From Wurfbainia villosa (lineage: Eukaryota > Streptophyta > Magnoliopsida > Zingiberales > Zingiberaceae): a stretch of DNA of 64,000 bases. The position numbers and the translations under genes are program-made. Below are positions 35,767 to 47,733 of the stretch, one piece after another. The notes beneath the pieces were generated by a model. It saw only the letters and a program-made list of their open reading frames with translations. It did not search any database and had not been told where the DNA came from. Location of the stretch: positions 79,409,174 to 79,473,173 of the forward strand of contig CM045991.1 of assembly GCA_025175895.1 (NCBI GenBank), written 5' to 3'. Position 1 is the first letter of the stretch; each line of letters starts with the position of its first letter.

Positions 35767-36867
35767 CCATTGATCCTACACACAAGGTGGTTGGATTGGA
35801 TGTTAGATTTTTATTTTTAAATTGGTTGTAAGTTGTTAAACCTAGGTCATCTCACCCGAGTCTGCACAACTAATTGAATGTTCATACATACATCGGGTTG
35901 TTAACACATTAACAAGTATGCATCATATGCATAGCACCCAACTTCACCTCCCTTTACATCGACCTTGGAGAGAGTCCAACAAGCCGATGCTCCAGGTTAA
36001 AGCCAACCCATTAATCAAGACATAGTTTTAATATGGTTAGAGCGCATTCAACCAATTAGCCCGGCTTGGAGAGAGTCCAACAACCAAAGATAACGATTGA
36101 CCTCTGACTCTTACCATATTAGTATTAAACTATTCCATGGTTTGAACATGTTCGGGTTCGAGCCGGGCTTGGAGAGAGTCCAACAACCCAAACAAGAAAC
36201 GGAACTCTGGTTCTAACCATATTAATGGAAGGTGTAGGCTTTAATATTGAGTAAGGGTTTTTATGTCTCATCCTCTTTGCATGAAAATAACTATTATCTA
36301 CATGACATGGCATATATGACATACATCTACATGTCACGACACTCATGGCATAATGATATGCATCTAATGCATTTACATGACATACAATTATGTCATGTAC
36401 ATAATTTTCTTATATGTCATAACTATTTATGGAAATAAAATATGTTTAAGATTTTATTCTCCAAATCAAATCATGATTAAATTAGGAAACAAATTTCCAA
36501 ATCTAATCACATATTTTATTTGTGGAAATAGTTGATTAAGGAAAGTCAATTTAGGAAACCAATTTCCTAAATCATCAAAACTACTTATGGAAATAAAATA
36601 TTTTAAGATTTGATTTCCCAAATCAAATCATGATTAAATTAGGAAAAAAATTTCCAAATCTAATCAAATATTTTATTTATAGAAAATATCAATTTCCATA
36701 AATACTTCCAACTTTCCAAAAGTGGAAGATTTCCATAAATACTTCTAGACTTTCCAAAATTAAAAATTTCCATAAATACTTCTAACTTTCCAAAAGTAGA
36801 AAATTTCTAGAAATATCATTATGACTATCGTAAAATAATTTTATGATTATGTCGAAACACAACCTGG
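35767..36867 (-). other. Element X internal leader with short repeats, no gene seen
   Basis: The phrase CTTGGAGAGAGTCCAACAA recurs at 35963, 36065 and 36168 (period ~103 bp). A ~95-bp AT-rich segment (36421-36518) recurs diverged at 36587-36680. TTTCCATAAATACTTC recurs around 36690-36790. No coding frame is supported, so X may be a non-autonomous (LARD-like) element. Confidence 0.55.
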
Positions 36868-36879
36868 GCTCTGATACCA
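36868..36879 (-). other. Element X primer-binding site
   Basis: Minus strand TGGTATCAGAGC, complementary to initiator tRNA-Met, adjacent to the LTR starting about 36881. Confidence 0.9.
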
Positions 36880-36880
36880 T

Positions 36881-39100
36881 CAAGGGTTTCCATCACATAG
36901 TGTGTGTTCGAACATGTTTCGTAAACATGTGCACAGCGAAAGAAATAAAAATAATAAATCTATATTTATTACAACACACACATCACACGCATGCATAGTA
37001 TAACATGTGTAGACATAACCGTAAATTTAAATTTTACAATAAAAGGAAATTTAACTACGTATACCTTTCGTATCACGTGTAGCGGGAACGACATCAACCG
37101 GAACGATTCTCGCTAGAATCGTCTCTATCCGTATCCACACCGAGTATCTTCGGGATGACTTCACTAAGTCACGAGCCTCGTCTTCGTACGGGTTACTAGC
37201 CTCGTGTTGAAGACGATGTGATCGAGAGAAGATCACGATCCGAATCCAAATTCGGATCCAAAGACATGTCCTCAAAACTTGCTTCTCCGGAGAGGTATTC
37301 GTCAACCGTTTGATGAATCCTTCATCCTCCACCTATGAGGATTACCGGAGATCGAATCCACGGTAAGTAAGGCACTGTCGGAGCTCCAAACGTCGTCCAA
37401 ATGACGCTCCGACGAGAAGGAAACAAGCTGTCCAGAAAACTGGACAGCTTTTGGTGGAGGAGTAGGGGCAGGCCAAACGAAAGGTGGAAGCTCACCTTAT
37501 TACCGAACCCAAGGGAGATCACCGGAGCTCCTCCGGCAGCAGCTCGACGCCGGCAAGTGGAGAAGACGGCAGCAGCTGGTCGTCGGTTGGAGGAGAAGGG
37601 GCGGCGGCACTAGGGTTGGCGCCGACTTCTTCAGGGGAGAGGTGGGCGGCAACTCTAGGTTAGGATTTTTGGATTAGGGTTTAACAAACCCTTAAGCCCT
37701 CTTTTATAGAGAACTAATTCTCTTAATGGTTATTGGATCATAACCATAAGGCATGATAACCCGCTCCATTAATATAAGTAAAAATAAACCAAACCATGAT
37801 GGTTTATTTTAAGTTAAAATGAACCGAACCATCTTTGGTTCATTCGTTTAAAATAAACCAAACCCTTTGGTTTATTCTCCTCCATTGGATTAGAACCAAA
37901 CCATTTTGGTTCATCCATTATGTCTTCATAAGACACGGCCCATCCACGCTTCCATTGCGACTGAAACAATTTCATGCTCGCTTCTTGTTTGGTCCAACCA
38001 AACCTAGTTTCTCTCGGTCTGAGAATCTCATTCTCAAGCTCGTTTTAAATCCTTCGGATTATGCTCGTTGTGCGTGTGACCAAATAAGTTCTCGGTTTAT
38101 GTTGGCCGTCTATAATTAACCATTAATTATAGAACGATCATGAGTGGCACCTAGTAGTACATCATGATCCCCAATTAACCGAAAAGATCAACGGTTGATC
38201 CAGAACTATTTCTGAAACCCTTCAAGCTTCGAATGAATGAATCGTGTCCCATTCCCTTCACTCATCTTATACCCACTTGGTTCAGGACATGGTCTATAAT
38301 GTCAGTCCCCACTAGGCTGACTACGTCACACCTAGCCCAAGTATCATTTCCTCGTCCTACGGATTCTAGTTACTGCACATGTATCGAAGAGTACCTTACT
38401 CTAAACATGTAATGCTTGGGCCAAAGACTTTAGTAACAATCCGACGAGAGGCCATGGGTATACATCTCCTCGCAAGGAGTGGTGAATCCTTTATAGGTTA
38501 TTCAAACACCTTCGATCACTTCGACTTATACCTAATCATCCCGGGTCCACATCTCCACAGAGATGCTTGCTTAAGATGTCAAAGCATAAGTCTTTATGAT
38601 CAAGATGACTTGAATACCGCAAGTCAAAGGAACATCGCACTTAAGCTACAGTAAGAACTTCATTGACAAATCTATATATGCAGAGAACCATATGAAGTCT
38701 TACGGCTGGTCACTCCAATGAACTAGTTACCATAATTAGCATCCACAATTAACTCCGGACATCACAATGTCTCCAGCCAGTGAGAATCAGCTGTTTGGAT
38801 ACACCAAGGAGTATACCTCGTGCTAGTCTCGACAGAATTGATGGTGTCCAAATCCATCAATTCATCGACTAGGGATAATTCTGATACATCACAATTACAC
38901 ATGTAGAGATACTCACTAGTTGTGATCCAATCACAAAATCTCTCATGCTGTGAGTCGTATCGCGGACATTCAGTAAATGAGTTTAAGATCCAATCAAATA
39001 CATGAAACCATGTATACTCAAATAGTGAATCTTTATTTATCATATAAATGGTTCATACATAAGGCGATTGCCTTAGGACATCTCTCATATATTACTAACA
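36881..39100 (-). repeat. Element X 5' LTR, about 2.2 kb
   Basis: Its first 250 bp match 30457-30717. Its right end ACTAACA abuts target duplication AAGAA. Open frames inside (for example 37401-37613 and 38379-38654) have no recognisable domain and are regarded as chance. Confidence 0.82.
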
Positions 39101-39650
39101 AAGAAGGGAGTGGATCTATTTATACTTGGCTTCGACGGGTCCTCGGCCTTAAATGCTGAACGAGGATATCCTCCTCCTGGCACAGATACTAGCTATTTAA
39201 ACCCCGTCGACACTTTATCCAAGTGCCCCCCCCTGAACTTTTTGAACTATAATCTGTCACATTGTGATCCTTGTAATGACTTTTTATTATTGAAGAATGT
39301 TTGTATTGACACGACTTTTTGTTCATCTTGGTATAGGTTGGGAATTTTAGGTTGGTTCCGTGCTTCCTTCTTTTTTGCAATTGTTGTCCATTTTTTGCTT
39401 TATATGAAATGATGACGTTCTTCATTCGGGAATCCGTTTGGAATATCCTGGGTGATCTTTTTCTAGCCCGAACCAATTTTGGCTCGGCCAATAATTAAGT
39501 TACTTCGATCTCTTGATCTTCTCAAGTTATCCGGCCGCTTCAGAAATGATATCTCGATGATTTTCTATGCTTACACCATTATGATATTAGTCTCTTCCTC
39601 TTCTTCTCCCTCTCGAGGACAAATGCAATTCTTCCTCCTTTGCCTATAAA

Positions 39651-40737
39651 TTGCCTTCCTCAATGTCTTTGGCCTCCCATCTCACTCTCATGGCTTCGGC
39701 GGAACACCCCATCGAGATTTCTTCAGATTATGGCTCGTTTGAATTATATGACTGGACCACTGAAGACTCAGAGGAATCTGAGACCCGTTCGACGGCAACT
39801 TCGGCCTTTCGCCCCCTTCCTTTTCCATCTTTAGCCACTGCTCCATCCCCTCCAGCAGGGAGGTCCTTCAGAGCACCCTTCCCCTCCTTCCGCAATAGGG
39901 TATGGAATCCTCCCCTGATGTGGGAATACACAATAGGAGATCCCTAGGCCTGTGATGAACTTCCTCCACTTCCGCCGGCCCTGACATTCGTTCCAGTCTC
40001 TCCGGCAAGGATTCGTCCGTCCTCTTTTGATGAAGCTCCACCAACAATACCTTCAATTCAAGGCGATCTTTATAGAGTCATCTTGGCGCCTTCTCCTCTG
40101 GAGGACCCTTCCGACGATCCTCCTGTTAATGATAACCCTAAAAAACTTGTATAAGGGTTAGCCTAAAGGATGTAAATATGATCGAAAATATTAATAAAAA
40201 GGAAAAAGAGGGTCTTGAGACTTCTCTTTGTCGTTTTCCTATAAATGTAAGACAACTATCACCAAAAAAGACTGCCATCACGTCTGAACATACTTCCCCT
40301 TACTACTTTCGTGGAATTTAAGTCGTCCTTCCCAAAGTTACTGCGCTACTAACTTCCACCAACTATCTTTATGTTTCTCCTTCTTTACTAGCATTTATTA
40401 TTTTATCTTCTCCATGAGTTAATGCACCTTCTTCCTTCGCCGTTATAAGGACCCCCAACTATCGCCTCTCAATAATCATCTTCTCCTTTTCTTCTCTTTG
40501 TCATGGAAGAGACTTCTGAACAGGGTAGCAATTCTTTCCCTCACGAGGAAAAGACCGACGAACAGTGCTATATCGCTAGCATGGAGGAGCAAGTGACATA
40601 TCTGCAGTGGTGCTTGAGGGAAGCTTCAACCAGCAACTACTCTTTGCGTCAGCAACTAGCAGTGTCCCAGAAGGATCTATCTAAGCACATCTTCATACAA
40701 CAATCTTACCTTCGGTAGCTACGACATCAACCCCAGC
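39651..40737 (+). pseudogene. Antisense gene block B of the gypsy element (acidic/Pro-rich, short coiled coil)
   Basis: A frame from about 39651 (possible start at ATG 39690) encodes an acidic start (EISSDYGSFELYDWTTEDSE), then a Pro/Ser-rich stretch with a stop at 39945-39947 and further Pro-rich codons to about 40153. After an AT-rich gap, 40503-40717 encodes a small protein with MEEQVTYLQWCLREAST, which looks helical. The frames are on the strand opposite to gag-pol. Whether the two parts are one spliced gene is uncertain. I recognise no family; it resembles block C in composition. Confidence 0.45.
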
Positions 40738-41079
40738 CACACAAAGGAGCTCCGTCAGTACCTCTTAATAAAGGACTGTAATACCCTATAAATAAGAGTT
40801 TCTTTTGTTATTTTCTTCTTGTGGGGGGAATTGTAATATGTAATTTTTCCAAGGTAATGAACTTTCTGCAATATAAGCCTTCGTCTATATCCCTCCCCGC
40901 TCATCTTCTTCTTTCGGTATTCTTCTGGCAGTGTCAAATTTTACACTTCTCTTGGATAATATGAAAAATAAACATATAGCTTCTCCACTCTTTCATTACG
41001 TGGGAATCGCGTATGCACTTCCACTGTACGAGAATAAAATGACATACAACCGAGGGGATACTCATCTCCTCCGTTCCAC

Positions 41080-41998
41080 CATCGCCCGGAGATAAAATAA
41101 TATATAGTTGAGGAATGAACTCAACTCTTCCGCTCCGCCACCACACGGGAATAAAAATAATATATAATTGAGGAATAAACTCAACTCTTCCGTTTCGCGG
41201 GGGTAAAATAATATGCAGTTGAGAAGTAACCTCAACTCTTCCGTTCCACCACCACACGGGGATAAAAAATAATATATGCAGTTGAGAAATAAACTCAACC
41301 CTTCCGTTTCACGGGGATAAAATAATATATAGTTGAGAAATGAACTCAACTCTTCCATTTCACGGGGATAAAACAATATGCAATTGAGGAGTGACCTCAA
41401 CTCTTCCGTCTCACGGGGATAAAATAATATGCTGTTGAGGAGTGACCTCAACTCTTCCGTTCCGCCACCACACGGGGATAAAAATAATATATAGTTGAGG
41501 AAGGAACTCAACTCTTTCGTTCCACCACCACACAGGGATAAAAATAATATATAGTTGAGGAATGAACTCAACTCTTCCGTTCCACCACCACACGGGGATA
41601 AAATAATATACAGTTGAGAAATGAACTTAACTCTTCTGTTCCACCACCACACGGGGATAAAGTAATATATAGTTGATGAATGAACTCAACTCTTTCGTTT
41701 CACGGGGATAAAGTAATATATAGTTGAGGAATGAACTCAACTCTTCCGTTTCATGGGGATAAAATAATATGCAATTGAGGAGTGACCTCAACTCTTCCGT
41801 CTCACGGGGATAAAACAATATGCAGTTGAGGAGTGACCTCAACTCTTCCGTTCCGCCACCACACAGGGATAAAAATAATATATAGTTGAGGAATGAACTC
41901 AACTCTTCCGTTCCACCACCACACGGGGATAAAATAATATACAGTTGAGGAATGAACTCAACTCTTCCGTTCCACCACCACACTGGGATAAAATAATA
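41080..41998. repeat. Tandem array, ~50-63-bp units, in the gypsy 3' region
   Basis: About fifteen units of the phrase GTTGAGGAATGAACTCAACT followed by CTTCCGTTCCACCACCACAC and GGGGATAAAATAATAT; some units lack the CCACCACCACA segment. GTTGAGGA...TGAACTCAAC forms a small inverted repeat. Minus-strand frames across it are repeat artefacts. Confidence 0.9.
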
Positions 41999-42385
41999 TC
42001 GACCAAAGCCTTCTGTATAAAGAGTGCACTGACTTGACCTCTGATTCTTTATACCGCCATTGTCTCTTCATTCATTGGGAAGTTGAATATCTTCATCCAT
42101 CCCATCATATGAAAACAAAGGTTCTAGCAGATGACGACCCACCAGAGGAGTAACTCATCATTTTTCTCTTTCTTAGGACCCTTTTTGTAAGTTAAGAGCC
42201 CAATCACCACTGCAAGCCCATTCCCCCTCTTTTTATAGGGGAAGCTTCATCTTTCCTCTCTTCTGTTACTGTCATTCCTTCTGCCTTTTCGTCTCCTTCT
42301 TCTTTGTCCGTTCTTCTTTCCGCCGCCATCCTCCGATGCCCCAGTCACTAACTCCAGCGCTTCTCTTCTTTTTTCGACAAGCAGA

Positions 42386-44262
42386 ATGCATTCCTTTTTC
42401 TACCGAGAAATAGCAAGCCGTTACTCACAAATCAAACGAAGTGAGGTTCAGCCGCTAGCATCAACTTTGCCCTCAACTTCATCTCTTACCCCCACACCTG
42501 TTTCATCTCTCCCTTTGCCTCCACCTTTGTCGGAAACTCTTGTCCCCTCCGCTCCTGAGGAGACTAGGGTAGCCAGTCCAGCCTCATCTCCCATGTTACT
42601 TATAAACCCTAACTCTCCCATTTTTTCCCCTTCCGCCTTGGGTATCCGAAAATTGCCCCCTCTCTCATCGTAACCTGAAGATGAACATAGAGAGGTGGTG
42701 CGTCAACGCCTATCGACGGCCCAAGCTTCTGCATCCACTCCTTCTCCTCCGACGGAGTATTCTCCCATACCTGAACCCATGATAGTTGATATTCCCCCTT
42801 TGCCAATTTCCCCCGTTGTCCATAACTTAGGAGACCTTTCGCCTCCTTTAAATGCATATCAGGGTCCTACTACTTTTCCCCCTCCTAGCGAAGAATCTTC
42901 CATCCTAGTGCTCTCTATATCTTCCTCTCCAAACTCTTCACTGGACCAATCACCTTCTGCCGATTCTTCTATACCCGTTTCCCAACCGACCATCCTAAGT
43001 CCTCCACCCCTCCCTTCTGCGTCTCCTCTCTTAGCTCCTATCTCTTTGACCTTCCTTACAGGAGTTCCTTCTTCTTTCCCTGTTGAATCTCCCACGCAAC
43101 CTCCTTTTTTCATCCTTCCTTCCCCCATCATAAGCGAGCCTTCACCCCTAGTGTCATCCCTCCCTTCTTCTTCTTCTTCTCCCCGGGGTCTTCGGATCTT
43201 AAATTTAGAGGAACTGGTCCCCCGGATAGAAGGCCTGTGCCATGCTCTGGAATTGGTATATTTTTCGAATCGAATTCTTTGACTTCCCTACTTGGATGAC
43301 TTCCTTTTTATAAATGACTTACAGGCCCTTACCAATTATCAAGAGTTGGATCGCTCCCTCCAACAATATCGGGCTCAATCTCTGAAATGGGAGCAGCAAC
43401 GGCGAGAGGATCAGACAGCTACTCAGAATCGGGAGCATATCTTGTCACAACAACTAAAACAGTGTCAGGAGCAGCTGACTGAGGCTCGCTACCAACATCA
43501 AAGAGATGCTGAGACTATAGCGGCATTGCGAGAACAGCAGCGGGCCCATGCAGAATTATTATCCATCCAGCGGGATGTTCAGCCGGCGCAGTCTGACAAG
43601 GAGATTTCCCCGTCCCAAGAATTGATAGGCCTCTGGGAGCGGGTAGCAGAACTCCTTCGGGAGAAGCAGAAGGATTCTGATATCATCATCAACTTGCGGG
43701 TTCAATATCGGCAAGCGGAGGACAAAATAGGAGACCTCCGCACCCGCCTATGTAAGGAGGTACAAGAAAACTCCTCGTTAATAACTTCTAGGGCGCATGC
43801 TCATGCCTGTATATGCAGGCAATAAACATCTCTCCAGAGACTAGGCAATGAGCTTGTCCGCACCAGATCCTACACAGAGGCGGTAGAGGGAATTTTAGCT
43901 TCAATACGCCAGAACATGATGGATATGACTAATCTCCTTCAGCATGACCAAACTTCCCGAGAAGATGACATCTCGGTCCTGGCGGATGCCATTATGGAAA
44001 TATCCTGGCGTTATAGTGAAATGCGCCGAGCCCTCCGGGAGCAACAAGAGAAGTGTCACAGGCTCCACCGGAACCGAAGTCCTGACCGTCCGAATCGACA
44101 AGAACGTTTGATCATTCTAATGCGTGCCACCTATCAAGACAGGTTTAATGAGGCGGTTCGGCAATATGCTGACCAAGGACTTCCCCCTGCGAACCATCCC
44201 GCTCTTTCCTTGCACTGGGAAGCCGGCTTCCGACGCTATCCTCCCGATCAGTTTAAGTTATA
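42386..44262 (+). pseudogene. Antisense gene block C of the gypsy element (Pro/Ser-rich plus coiled coil)
   Basis: A first exon from about 42386 encodes about 290 codons rich in Pro, Ser and Thr, ending with LEELVPRIEGLCHALE. A GT-AG intron is likely at about 43255-43322 (TTTATAAATGACTTACAG). A second exon encodes about 310 codons of Gln/Glu/Arg-rich coiled coil (QQLKQCQEQLTEARYQHQRD, later LWERVAELLREKQKDSD). It ends with a conserved-looking tail (YADQGLPPANHPALS) and stop TAA at 44260-44262. In-frame stops at 42671-42673 and 43823-43825 interrupt it. It lies antisense to, and just downstream of, integrase. I know of no named family; it may be a second additional gene of this Tat element. 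Confidence 0.6.
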
Positions 44263-44516
44263 ACTTGATGTATTGCTTCAGGACATGGCTCCCTTTCACT
44301 TTCTTTCCTTTTCGTAACTCATCACAAAGAATATAGCAGTTGATGCAAGTGACATACCAATCAGACTTGCGTTCTCCATACATTTAATTAATAAAAAAAA
44401 TTGTCAAATACATTTCCCCAGGGACCCCCCAACTCCTTTCTTCCATCTATCATCCCTTATACAGTATGAAAATGTTTCAAGTGGGTAGCATTCCAGGGTT
44501 GAGGAAATTCCTTGCC

Positions 44517-45629
44517 CTAGTCATCCTTTAGATAATACGCTGACCCGGCTACGCGATGCGTCACTTTATATGACTCTTCCCAGTTCGGAGCTAACTTTCC
44601 AGGATCTCTAGCGGGATTAACTTTGAGCATAACCAAATCTCCCTCTTGAAATCTTCGGGGCATCACCTTTTTGTTAAAGGCTTGCTGCACTCTCCGCTTA
44701 TAAAACTCCGCTCGCCTCCGTGCCGCTTCCCTCTTTTCTTCCACCAAGTCCAACTCAGTGCCTCAAATAATTTGATTCTGCTCTAGCTCGTAAACTTCCA
44801 CTCGGGCGCTATTTAAAAGGGCTTCCACCAGAATAACGACCTCCATCCCGTATACCAGGCTGAAAGGAGTTTCTCCCGTTTCAGTTTTTGGTGTTGTTCA
44901 GTAGGCCCACAAGATTCCAGGCAATTCTTCCACCCAATTCCCTCTTTGAGCTCCCAATTTAGTCTTTAATCATTGAATAAGAATTCTATTAGTGACCTTG
45001 ACTTGCCCGTTGGCTTGAGGATGGGCTACCGAAGTAAATGCTTGCTAGATATTAAGACTTTGACACCATTCTTTGATCTTCTTGCCCTGGAACTGTCGCC
45101 CATTATCACTAACCAACCTCCGGAGAATACCATACCGGCAAACAATGTTCTTCCACAGGAATTGTATTACAGCATTCTCAGTAATTTTGGCAAGAGGCTC
45201 TGCTTCCACCCACTTGGAGAAATAATTCACAGCCACCAATAAGAATTTTTTCTACAATGGCGCCACTGGCATAGGACCCACTATATCCATCCCCCATTGA
45301 TCAAAAGGACATGAAGCAACAACAACTTTCATTAATTCAGCTGGTCGTTCGAATCGGTTACTATGCTTTTGACAGGTTGAGTAGGTCTGCACTATATGAG
45401 CAGCATCTTGCTGGAGGGTAGGCCAAAAGTATTCCGCCAACAAGGCCTTCCTCGCCAAAGCTCTCCCTCCCAAATGATTGCTGCAACAACCTTTGTGGAT
45501 TTCCCGCAGCACCCACTCAGCATCTTCCTTTCCCAAGCACTTCAGCAGGGGTCGTCCAAAAGATGTTTTATACAAGTCCCTGTTTAAGAAGATGAACCAT
45601 TTGGCTCTGCTTATTAAAATAGATGTCAC
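44517..45629 (-). pseudogene. Gypsy integrase, frameshifted
   Basis: The H2C2 zinc domain lies in 45252-45629 (EIHKGCCSNHLGGRALARK, then YSTCQKH, where the first Cys of the usual CxxC is Tyr), followed by PFDQWGMDIVGPMPVA with the first core Asp. The core continues at about 45239-45045 (YFSKWVEAEPLAKI, then RLVSDNGRQFQG with the second Asp). The C-terminal domain is at 44753-44517 (FYKRRVQQAFNKKV, FQEGDLVMLKVNP). Frames change near 45245 and between 44760 and 45040. The integrase would insert cDNA; this copy is broken. Confidence 0.9.
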
Positions 45630-45656
45630 CCCTTTTTCTTCCGGGACCTTTCCCTG

Positions 45657-46300
45657 CTACAGGTAAGCTATAATTTCAGTCCTCCAATCAAGGATCGGAT
45701 CTGACTCGAGCATGACCTCTTCCACGTTGCATATCATAAGAGAAGTAGGGATTTCTACGCAGACCACTTCAAGTGGCTTCACTCCTTCAATAGCACTGAC
45801 CAACCGAGCCAATTTATCCGCCTTTCCATTGTTCTCTCTCAGAATTTGCTTCAAGAGGACTTGATGAAAGTGAGCTTTTTCTTTCTCGAAAGCTTTCAAG
45901 TACTTTTGCAATCTTTCTTCCCGGACCCTAAAAGAGCCTTGAAGTTGTGATACCGCTAACTGGGAATCCGAGTGGATTATAATTGAGGTGGCCCCTACAA
46001 CTTTGGCAGCCTGTAGCCCCGCTAGAATAGCTTCATATTCCGCTTCGTTATTAGATGTCCGATATCCCAGGCGCACGACTATGCACATCTCCTCTCTATC
46101 AAGGGAAATTAACAAGACTCCAACTCCACTACCTGTGGATCCCGAAGAACCGTCCACAAATACATTCCATGTATCTGACCCTTCTTCTTTTGTTGACAAG
46201 CTATTTTTCGAATCAACAGGTACTTCAGCTAGAAAGTCAGTAAGCGCCTGAGCCTTTATAACGGTTTGGGGTTGGTAATGAATGTCATATTCACTTAGTT
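45657..46300 (-). pseudogene. Gypsy second RNase H (archaeal type), Tat signature
   Basis: After the connection sequence YDIHYQPQTVIKAQALTDFL comes WNVFVDGSSGSTGSGVGVLL (first acidic residue in VDGSS), then RTSNNEAEYEAILAGLQ (Glu) and IIIHSDSQLAVSQLQG (Asp). This is the extra RNase H that distinguishes Tat-lineage gypsy elements from other clades. The segment itself is open, but it belongs to a polyprotein broken on both sides. Confidence 0.88.
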
Positions 46301-46805
46301 CTACCACCCATTTAGCCAATCTCTCGAAAAAATTAGGCTTGATGACCACCTTACCCAATTCGCTATGAGTCAAAATGGTGATAGGATGAGCCATAAAGTA
46401 TGGCCTCAATTTATGGGCTATCAAGACTAGAATATATGTAAACTTCTCTAGCTCTCTATAACGGGATTCAACCCCCTTCAGAATATGACTGGTATAATAA
46501 ATAGGTTGTTGATGAGAACCTTCTTACTTCAACAAAACTGAACTGATAGCTCCCTCTGAGATGACCAAGTACATCCACAATGGCTCTCCTGCCACTGGCT
46601 TGGCTAGTAATGGAAGTCCGGCTAGATACTTCTTCAGCTCTTGGAAAGCCTGCTCGCACTGATCATCCCATTGAAACTTGGTAGCTTTGCGCAGGATCTT
46701 GAAGAAAGGTAGCCCTTTGTCTGTCGATCTGGCTATAAATCGAGATAAGAAAACAATCCTCCCCACTAGCTTTTGAGTCTCTCGCAAATTAGTGGGTGAC
46801 TTCAT
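46301..46805 (-). pseudogene. Gypsy first RNase H and connection, one stop
   Basis: Contains FQWDDQCEQAFQELKKYL and GEPLWMYLVISEGAISSVLL, then TAA at 46527-46525. It continues in frame to YYTSHILKGVESRYRELEK, a standard gypsy RNase H order directly after RT. Confidence 0.85.
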
Positions 46806-46806
46806 A

Positions 46807-47733
46807 TTACATAAAGTAGCTTTTCTTCAAGTTAGTTACTATATATCCCAAGAATTTCCCGCTCTTCACCCCGAACAGGCATTTTTTAGGGTTCAGCTTC
46901 ATATTATACCGTCTCAATGTAGCGAAAGTTTCATTTAGATCCTTAACCAAATCCCGAGTGGTCTTTGATTTGACTAGGATATCGTCCACATAAACCTCCA
47001 CATTTTTCCCTTTTTGCTCTGCGAAGATCCTATCCATGAGCCATTGATATGTAGCCCCTGCATTTTTTAGGCCGAAGGGCATTACCACATAAGCATATAA
47101 CCCTCCTGTCATTACAAAACTAACCCTCTTCTTATCTTCTTTAGCCAAGGGTATTTGATGATATCCCTGGTATGCATCCATTAAGGACACTACTTCATAT
47201 CCTACTGTAGAATCCACCAATTGATCAATACGAGGCAAGGGATAGCAGTCTTTAGGGCACGCTTTATTTAAATCACGAAAGTCAATACACATCCTCCACT
47301 GCTCAAAAGGCTTGGGGACCAAGACTACATTGGAGACCCACTCAGGGAATTGGATTTCCTTCACATGACCCACTTTTAACAATTTATCTACTTCCTCGGC
47401 TATAACCTTGTCCTTCTCAGGTTCAAAGTATCGCCACTTCAATTGGATGGGTCGGACTCCTCTGGTTATGTTGAGATGGTATTCAACAACGCGAGGGTCA
47501 ATTCCCGTGAGATCATGCACGTCTCCTGTGAAGATGTCTTCGTTCTTCTTCAGACAGGCCACCAACTCCTCCTTGGCCTTCAACTGCTGTGCCACCAGTG
47601 TGGCCTTTCCGGGAGCTATTTCCATCAGCTCTCCTTCCTCTATCTTGTCCGCCTTGGGAGGAGATTCTTCCAAGATGCAAACATCAGAAATGATGATGGC
47701 CTTTCCTTTGGGGTCATCGGTTCGGGCCTTCTT
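46807..47733 (-). pseudogene. Gypsy reverse transcriptase (catalytic core open)
   Basis: An uninterrupted frame contains KWRYFEPEKDKVIAEEVDKL, WRMCIDFRDLNKACPKDCYP, LMDAYQGYHQIPLAKEDKKR, YVVMPFGLKNAGATYQWLMD and the catalytic YVDDILVKSK near 46990-46960. The end (46807) runs into a frameshift relative to the next block. A TAG at 47734-47736 separates it from the protease frame. RT would copy element RNA. The core residues are kept, so decay is fairly recent. Confidence 0.92.

Larger units (their letters stand above)
30457..39100 (-). mobile_element. LTR element X (minus strand), inserted in antisense gene A, rearranged
   Basis: Begins TGTTAGGTTTCC and ends ACTAACA, flanked by AAGAA at 30452-30456 and 39101-39105. 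The right LTR (36881-39100) is about 2.2 kb. The left copy survives only as 261 bp (30457-30717) before element Y. A primer-binding site for initiator tRNA-Met lies at 36868-36879 on the minus strand. The remaining internal part (about 35770-36867) has no gene. The rest of the left LTR and of X's interior are missing, which suggests that a deletion joined Y to X. Confidence 0.8.
28317..39245 (+). pseudogene. Antisense gene A of the gypsy element (Transposase_28-like domain plus coiled coil)
   Basis: Coding strand is opposite to gag-pol. Exons: 28317-29001, 29075-29628 and from 29781, with GT-AG introns. The first exon encodes YKHTVTQLSYDHYFFNLKD through PYLEILDFYGLPLNQFTPNS and FHCFFQLKSSKVGLFYLSS. 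This matches the putative gypsy-type transposon domain (Pfam Transposase_28) known as an antisense ORF of Tat elements. A Ser/Pro-rich linker follows, then a long coiled coil. Element X cuts the coiled coil at 30457; the tail GFDGSSALNAERGYPP resumes at about 39109-39225. Stops at 28767-28769 (Trp expected), 29331, 29874, 30041, 30134 and 30368 show decay. The product's function in the element is not established. Confidence 0.8.

Noticed and set aside
37051..39412. Several 60-100 codon frames in the X LTR region
   Set aside because: No domains, no splice context, and the region is explained as an LTR.
41062..41983. Long minus-strand frames with repeated CGGGTEELS-type peptides
   Set aside because: Pure products of the ~63-bp tandem array; no start context, no homology.
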